Below the pieces are notes generated by a model. The model saw only the letters and a list, made by a program, of their open reading frames with translations. It did not search any database and was not told the origin of the DNA. A stretch of 9,199 nucleotides of DNA. It comes from Cyanobacteriota bacterium. GTDB taxonomy: Bacteria > Cyanobacteriota > Cyanobacteriia > Leptolyngbyales > Leptolyngbyaceae. Positions 6,227-9,199 of this stretch are shown one piece after another (position 1 is the first letter of the stretch; each line of letters begins with the position of its first letter). Position numbers and translations under genes: made by a program. The DNA lies in contig JAIXVO010000631.1 of assembly GCA_027482985.1 (NCBI GenBank), positions 1 to 9,199 of the forward strand, written 5' to 3'.

Positions 6227-6350
6227 AGGTAGTGTCAGGATTGAGGAAGAATATCAACTGATTGAGACCGGAAACCTGGTGGTGCGCTTAGGATGCCCTG
6301 AATTTAAGCAAATCACCCAAATGAGGTCATTAGATGATTGGCAGGAAGGG

Positions 6351-7091
6351 ATGAAATTTTTAGGCATTGATTTGGGCTGGAGTTCGGGGGCGAGTGGCTT
6401 ATGCTGTTTGGATTGGCAGGATGGCACGGTGGTACTGCTCGATCTGCAACGACAGACGGCGATCGCGGATATTCTCAATTGGATTGATCATTGGCTCCCG
6501 GCGGATGCCCCCGGCTTAATTGCCGTCGATGCGCCCACGCTGATCCCCAATGCGACTGGGATGCGCCTGCCCGATCGCTTGGCGCACAAGTATTTTGGGC
6601 GCTACCATGCGGGCTGTTATCCCGCCAATTTAGGCTCGTCGTTTGCCAGCCGGACGGTGGCCTTTGGGCAAAGTCTGGGCGATCGCGGCTTTCAACACGC
6701 CCCCACGATCGCCCCGCAGCAACCCGGACGGTTTCAGATTGAAGCGTTTCCCCATCCGGCGATCGTTCACCTCTTCGAACTGCCCCAAATCCTGAAATAT
6801 AAGAAAGGCTTACTCGCTGATCGCCGCACTGAGTTAGCCAAACTGCATCAGTTGATTGGCGATCGCCTCCCTCACCTCGACCCGCCGCTCAATCTGGCAA
6901 TGAGTAAAATCACGCTGCCAGCCATTCCCCACACGGGCAAAGCCTTGAAAGCGGTGGAAGATCAACTGGATAGTCTAATCTGTGCCTATATTGCCGCCCA
7001 TTGGTGGTGTTGGGGCAGTGACCGCAACTCTGTGTTGGTCGATCTCGATCAGGGTTACATTGTGGTGCCGATGCCCCATCTCCCGGGTTAG
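6351..7091 (+). CDS. DUF429-family protein, predicted RNase H-fold nuclease
   Basis: The 246-residue protein opens with MKFLGIDLGW, with D7 in the first strand of an RNase H-like fold, then IAVDAPT with D60. Further conserved segments are RLPDRLAHKYFGRYHAG and GRFQIEAFPHPAIV, then KYKKGL, and near the C-terminus KAVEDQLDSLICAYIA with an acidic pair. These fit DUF429, which comparative work places among predicted RNase H-fold nucleases; the acidic residues would bind metal, but no substrate is established. I chose ATG 6351, preceded by AGGAAGGG. The frame stays open upstream to about 6210 and its translation looks protein-like. The gene overlaps the stop of the Uma2 gene by four bases, tail to tail. 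Confidence 0.8.
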   Translation: MKFLGIDLGWSSGASGLCCLDWQDGTVVLLDLQRQTAIADILNWIDHWLPADAPGLIAVDAPTLIPNATGMRLPDRLAHKYFGRYHAGCYPANLGSSFASRTVAFGQSLGDRGFQHAPTIAPQQPGRFQIEAFPHPAIVHLFELPQILKYKKGLLADRRTELAKLHQLIGDRLPHLDPPLNLAMSKITLPAIPHTGKALKAVEDQLDSLICAYIAAHWWCWGSDRNSVLVDLDQGYIVVPMPHLPG

Positions 7092-7864
7092 GCGATCGCG
7101 TCGGGGTTGATGCCCTGCGATCGTAAAAATGCCGCTAATTTTTCCGCCCGTTCCCGCTCCTGCTCAGCTCGTTCCCGCTCCTGCTCGGCTCTTTCCCGCT
7201 CCTGCTGGACTTGTTCACCGCCCCACAGCAACAAATTGCCCTCGGCATCCCACCAGCGTAACCAGTAACCGTTGCGTCCGGCTTTTTCGCCGCGCCAGGT
7301 GCCCAAAAATAATTGCAAGTCGGCAAACCAGTGTCGCCCGTTGAAATCGGGTTGCTCCAGTTCATAACGTCCCGATCGCAGCCGATAGACCTCCAGCAAG
7401 CCACCTTCTGGCTCAAAAATCACGTAAGTCGGCACCTGGAGCATTTGCTCATAAAAGAACCATTTGCCGGGGGGAAAAGTGCGCTTCACGGAATACTCGC
7501 CGCCCTCGGTATCTGACAAAAATTCCATCACGACAATGGGCGTTTCTCCCTCCAGATTGGGTGTGTAGCTTTTGCGCTCGACCCCCACCAACACTTCGTT
7601 TACCCGCTTGACGTAGACCCAATCGGGCGCTTTGATCACTAACTCGCCATTCAACGTGGCACACAGCCCAAAGTTAGAAGCAATCAGCATTTCTGGCTGA
7701 ATTTGTCCTGCCAGTTCCAGGCTTTCCCGTAACGCTCCCGCTAACAAGGGCTGCCCCGTATTATCCACGGGCTTTTCCTCCAGTTGGTAACCTTCTGGCA
7801 ACTTTTCCCAGGTCACGGTGAAAGTTACGAGGGGTTTGATTTGCGGTTCGGGGGTCGCAACCAT
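7088..7864 (-). CDS. Uma2-family (DUF820) restriction-endonuclease-like protein with charged repeat tail
   Basis: The 258-residue protein has the Uma2/DUF820 core with APDWVYV (D81), IVVMEFLSD (E114) and KWFFYEQMLQVPTYVIFEP, expected to fold like a PD-(D/E)XK nuclease. These genes are very numerous in cyanobacteria, and their biological role is not settled; the lysine of the nuclease motif is not obvious at the standard position, so activity is uncertain. The C-terminus, about residues 218-243, is three near-identical ERERAEQ heptads, predicted to be a coiled coil or a single charged helix. ATG 7864 is the first start in this frame. It overlaps the DUF429 gene by four bases, tail to tail, and diverges from the NurA gene. 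Confidence 0.82.
   Translation of the reverse strand: MVATPEPQIKPLVTFTVTWEKLPEGYQLEEKPVDNTGQPLLAGALRESLELAGQIQPEMLIASNFGLCATLNGELVIKAPDWVYVKRVNEVLVGVERKSYTPNLEGETPIVVMEFLSDTEGGEYSVKRTFPPGKWFFYEQMLQVPTYVIFEPEGGLLEVYRLRSGRYELEQPDFNGRHWFADLQLFLGTWRGEKAGRNGYWLRWWDAEGNLLLWGGEQVQQERERAEQERERAEQERERAEKLAAFLRSQGINPDAIA
7150..7208 (-). repeat. 21-base tandem repeat inside the Uma2 gene
   Basis: Three consecutive copies of a 21-base unit (GTTCCCGCTCCTGCTCAGCTC and variants on the plus strand, from 7150, 7171 and 7192) encode the ERERAEQ heptads. The third copy is shorter and diverged. Such units change copy number by replication slippage without shifting the frame. Confidence 0.85.
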
Positions 7865-7963
7865 AACGGCACCATCCTCTTGAGCAGTATTCCAATTTTA
7901 GAAGAGAGAACCAGAGACGGAGAGCCTGATCCATGAGCCGAGCAAAACAGTACAAATGAATTG

Positions 7964-7969
7964 TATAAT
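7964..7969 (+). promoter_or_regulatory. Candidate -10 element for the NurA gene
   Basis: A consensus TATAAT at 7964-7969 lies 55 bases before the ATG at 8025, in the divergent gap between the Uma2 and NurA genes. The region 17 bases upstream (AGCAAA) is a poor -35 match, so activator-dependent or weak transcription is possible. Confidence 0.4.
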
Positions 7970-8024
7970 AAACAGAACGTTTTCATCCAATGCTAAGAAA
8001 TAACCTTTTCTTTCACGGCTTAAA

Positions 8025-9199
8025 ATGCTTGATCTTTCTAAAATTGCGGATCAAATGCAGGGGATGAGTCAACATCTGACGCAGGAGGCGAGTGCCACGC
8101 GGCAACGGCTGGAGAAGGCAGAGAAGCTGATGGGGCAGGCGTTTCAGCAGCAGGCAAAGTGGTTGGAACTGCAACAAAAGTGGCGCGATCGCCTGAATTT
8201 CACAGCAGCGACACCCATTGAACCGCTCAATCTGCAAGCCAGTATTGCGGTGCCGCCTGCGGCCCATACGGTGATTGCGACGGATGGATCGCAAATTGCC
8301 CCCAGTCATCACGAAATTGCCTACTGCTATCTGATTAATGTGGGGCGGATTGTCTTGCATTATGGGCAGGATCGGTTTCCGTTGCTGGATAGTTTGCCGG
8401 AGGTGGTGTATCGGCCTGAAGATCTCTACATCTCACGGCAGTGGGGGATTTCGACGGAAGAATGGATGGGCTATCGGCGGACGGTGGCAGAGGCGATCGT
8501 CTTAGCGGAGTTGGGGGTCGAGCGGGTAACGGGACTGGCGACCCAACCCACATTGGCGCTGACGGATGGGTCTCTGATCTACTGGTTTTTGGAGAATTTA
8601 CCGACGGAAGCCCGCGATCGCATTTTGTCCCCCATCCTGGCCTCCTGGGAACGGTTGCGGCAGGCGGGCATTCCCCTGGCGGGTTACTTGAGTGCGTCGC
8701 GCAGTGGGGAGGCGTTGAACTTTTTGCGCCTACCTGCCTGTCCCTATGACACGCCGGATTGCCTCAGCCGTTGCGCTGGACAGCGCGATCGCGCTCCCTG
8801 CCAGGTGTTAGAACCGCTGAAGGACACGAAGTTTTGGGCGGTGCGCCTGTCACCGGGACAACGCAGTCCGCTCTGGCGCAGTGCCGCCAGCATCCTGGAT
8901 CTGTATGGCGACCATCGGGTTTATTTCTGCTATGTCAATGTCGGGACGGAGATTGCGCGGGTGGAGTTTCCGGAGTGGGTGGTGCAGGATGCGGAACGGC
9001 TGAATGCCAGTCTGAGTTTGATCATTGCCCAGGTGCAGAAAGGCTATGGCTATCCAGTCGCACTCGCCGAAGCCCACAATCAAGCGGTGGTCAGAGGGGG
9101 CGATCGCACTCGCTTTTTTGCCCTGCTGGAACAGGAGATGATCCGCGCCGGGTTGCAAAATGTCGGGGTGTCGTACAAAGAAGCCCGCAAACGCGGCAG
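8025..9199 (+). CDS. NurA-domain nuclease (3' end outside window)
   Basis: The frame from ATG 8025 stays open to the window edge, giving 391 residues without a stop. The first 60 residues are helical and glutamine-rich. VIATDGSQIAP (D87) and LALTDGSLIYW (D181) are the two Asp-Gly-Ser motifs typical of NurA domains, which carry the metal-binding aspartates. Towards the C-terminus, YPVALAEAHNQAVV with H351 and GGDRTRFFALLEQEM match the domain end. In archaea NurA is a 5'-3' nuclease acting with the HerA helicase in DNA-end resection; bacterial HerA-NurA pairs are also linked to phage defence. No HerA gene is visible here, though one could follow. Four cysteines (C239, C246, C250, C259) form an unusual cluster between the two halves. 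The start has no clear Shine-Dalgarno sequence. Confidence 0.8.
   Translation, partial: MLDLSKIADQMQGMSQHLTQEASATRQRLEKAEKLMGQAFQQQAKWLELQQKWRDRLNFTAATPIEPLNLQASIAVPPAAHTVIATDGSQIAPSHHEIAYCYLINVGRIVLHYGQDRFPLLDSLPEVVYRPEDLYISRQWGISTEEWMGYRRTVAEAIVLAELGVERVTGLATQPTLALTDGSLIYWFLENLPTEARDRILSPILASWERLRQAGIPLAGYLSASRSGEALNFLRLPACPYDTPDCLSRCAGQRDRAPCQVLEPLKDTKFWAVRLSPGQRSPLWRSAASILDLYGDHRVYFCYVNVGTEIARVEFPEWVVQDAERLNASLSLIIAQVQKGYGYPVALAEAHNQAVVRGGDRTRFFALLEQEMIRAGLQNVGVSYKEARKRG

Larger units (their letters stand above)
375..9107. repeat. Scattered HIP1 octamers (GCGATCGC), 19 copies
   Basis: Copies start at 375, 523, 2028, 2390, 3136, 3597, 3789, 4420, 5110, 5497, 5518, 6459, 6679, 6859, 7092, 8185, 8614, 8785 and 9100. 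One per about 480 bases is typical of many cyanobacterial genomes and far above chance. None falls between 531 and 2027, which includes the tRNA scar and integrase. Confidence 0.9.

Noticed and set aside
7150..7208. CRISPR-like repeat array
   Set aside because: The units are contiguous with no spacers and are in frame within a coding region, encoding heptads.
8850..9158. Minus-strand open frame of 102 codons
   Set aside because: It is antisense to the NurA domain, whose frame is continuous and carries conserved motifs.

Overview
The window looks like cyanobacterial chromosome. It carries 19 copies of the HIP1 octamer GCGATCGC, an NdhO-type subunit of the photosynthetic NDH-1 complex, and several proteins that read like cyanobacterial versions of their families (PHP phosphoesterase, Lin0512 family, DUF429, Uma2). 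The species cannot be named from the sequence alone.

Region 1 (about 1-2500) is accessory DNA. It opens inside a phospholipase D-like gene that best fits DrmC of the DISARM anti-phage system, so the rest of that locus should lie to the left. About 100 bases after it is the 3' part of a tRNA-Gly(UCC) gene (anticodon arm, T arm and 3' acceptor strand, with no 5' half). This is the usual scar of site-specific integration. It is flanked on both sides by pairs of a TTGGG(T)GTAA-like repeat spaced 11 bases apart. A broken tyrosine integrase gene follows. It has a stop codon and a frameshift near its N-terminus and is cut just after the first catalytic arginine by a decayed IS1-family element. That IS has an unusual perfect 29-base inverted repeat in its transposase gene, apparently an inverted copy of its own coding sequence.

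Region 2 (about 2501-2694) is a non-coding transition. Region 3 (2695-9199) looks like ordinary chromosomal backbone. A PHP-domain phosphoesterase (+) converges on a minus-strand run that reads, in transcription order, GT25 glycosyltransferase, ndhO, mdh (malate dehydrogenase), Lin0512-family protein. A DUF429 gene (+) starts divergently from the glycosyltransferase and overlaps tail to tail, by four bases, with a Uma2-family nuclease-like gene (-) that carries a charged repeat tail. Divergent from that is a NurA-domain nuclease gene (+) that runs off the right end.

Functionally, the left part is a junction of one or possibly two integrative elements, probably with DISARM as cargo. The right part is a set of housekeeping and poorly characterised genes with no clear shared pathway. 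I see no complete undescribed system. The points most worth following are the tRNA scar beside the DISARM gene, the fold-back duplication in the IS, a 30-base homopurine tract against the Lin0512 start codon, and a four-cysteine cluster in the NurA protein.
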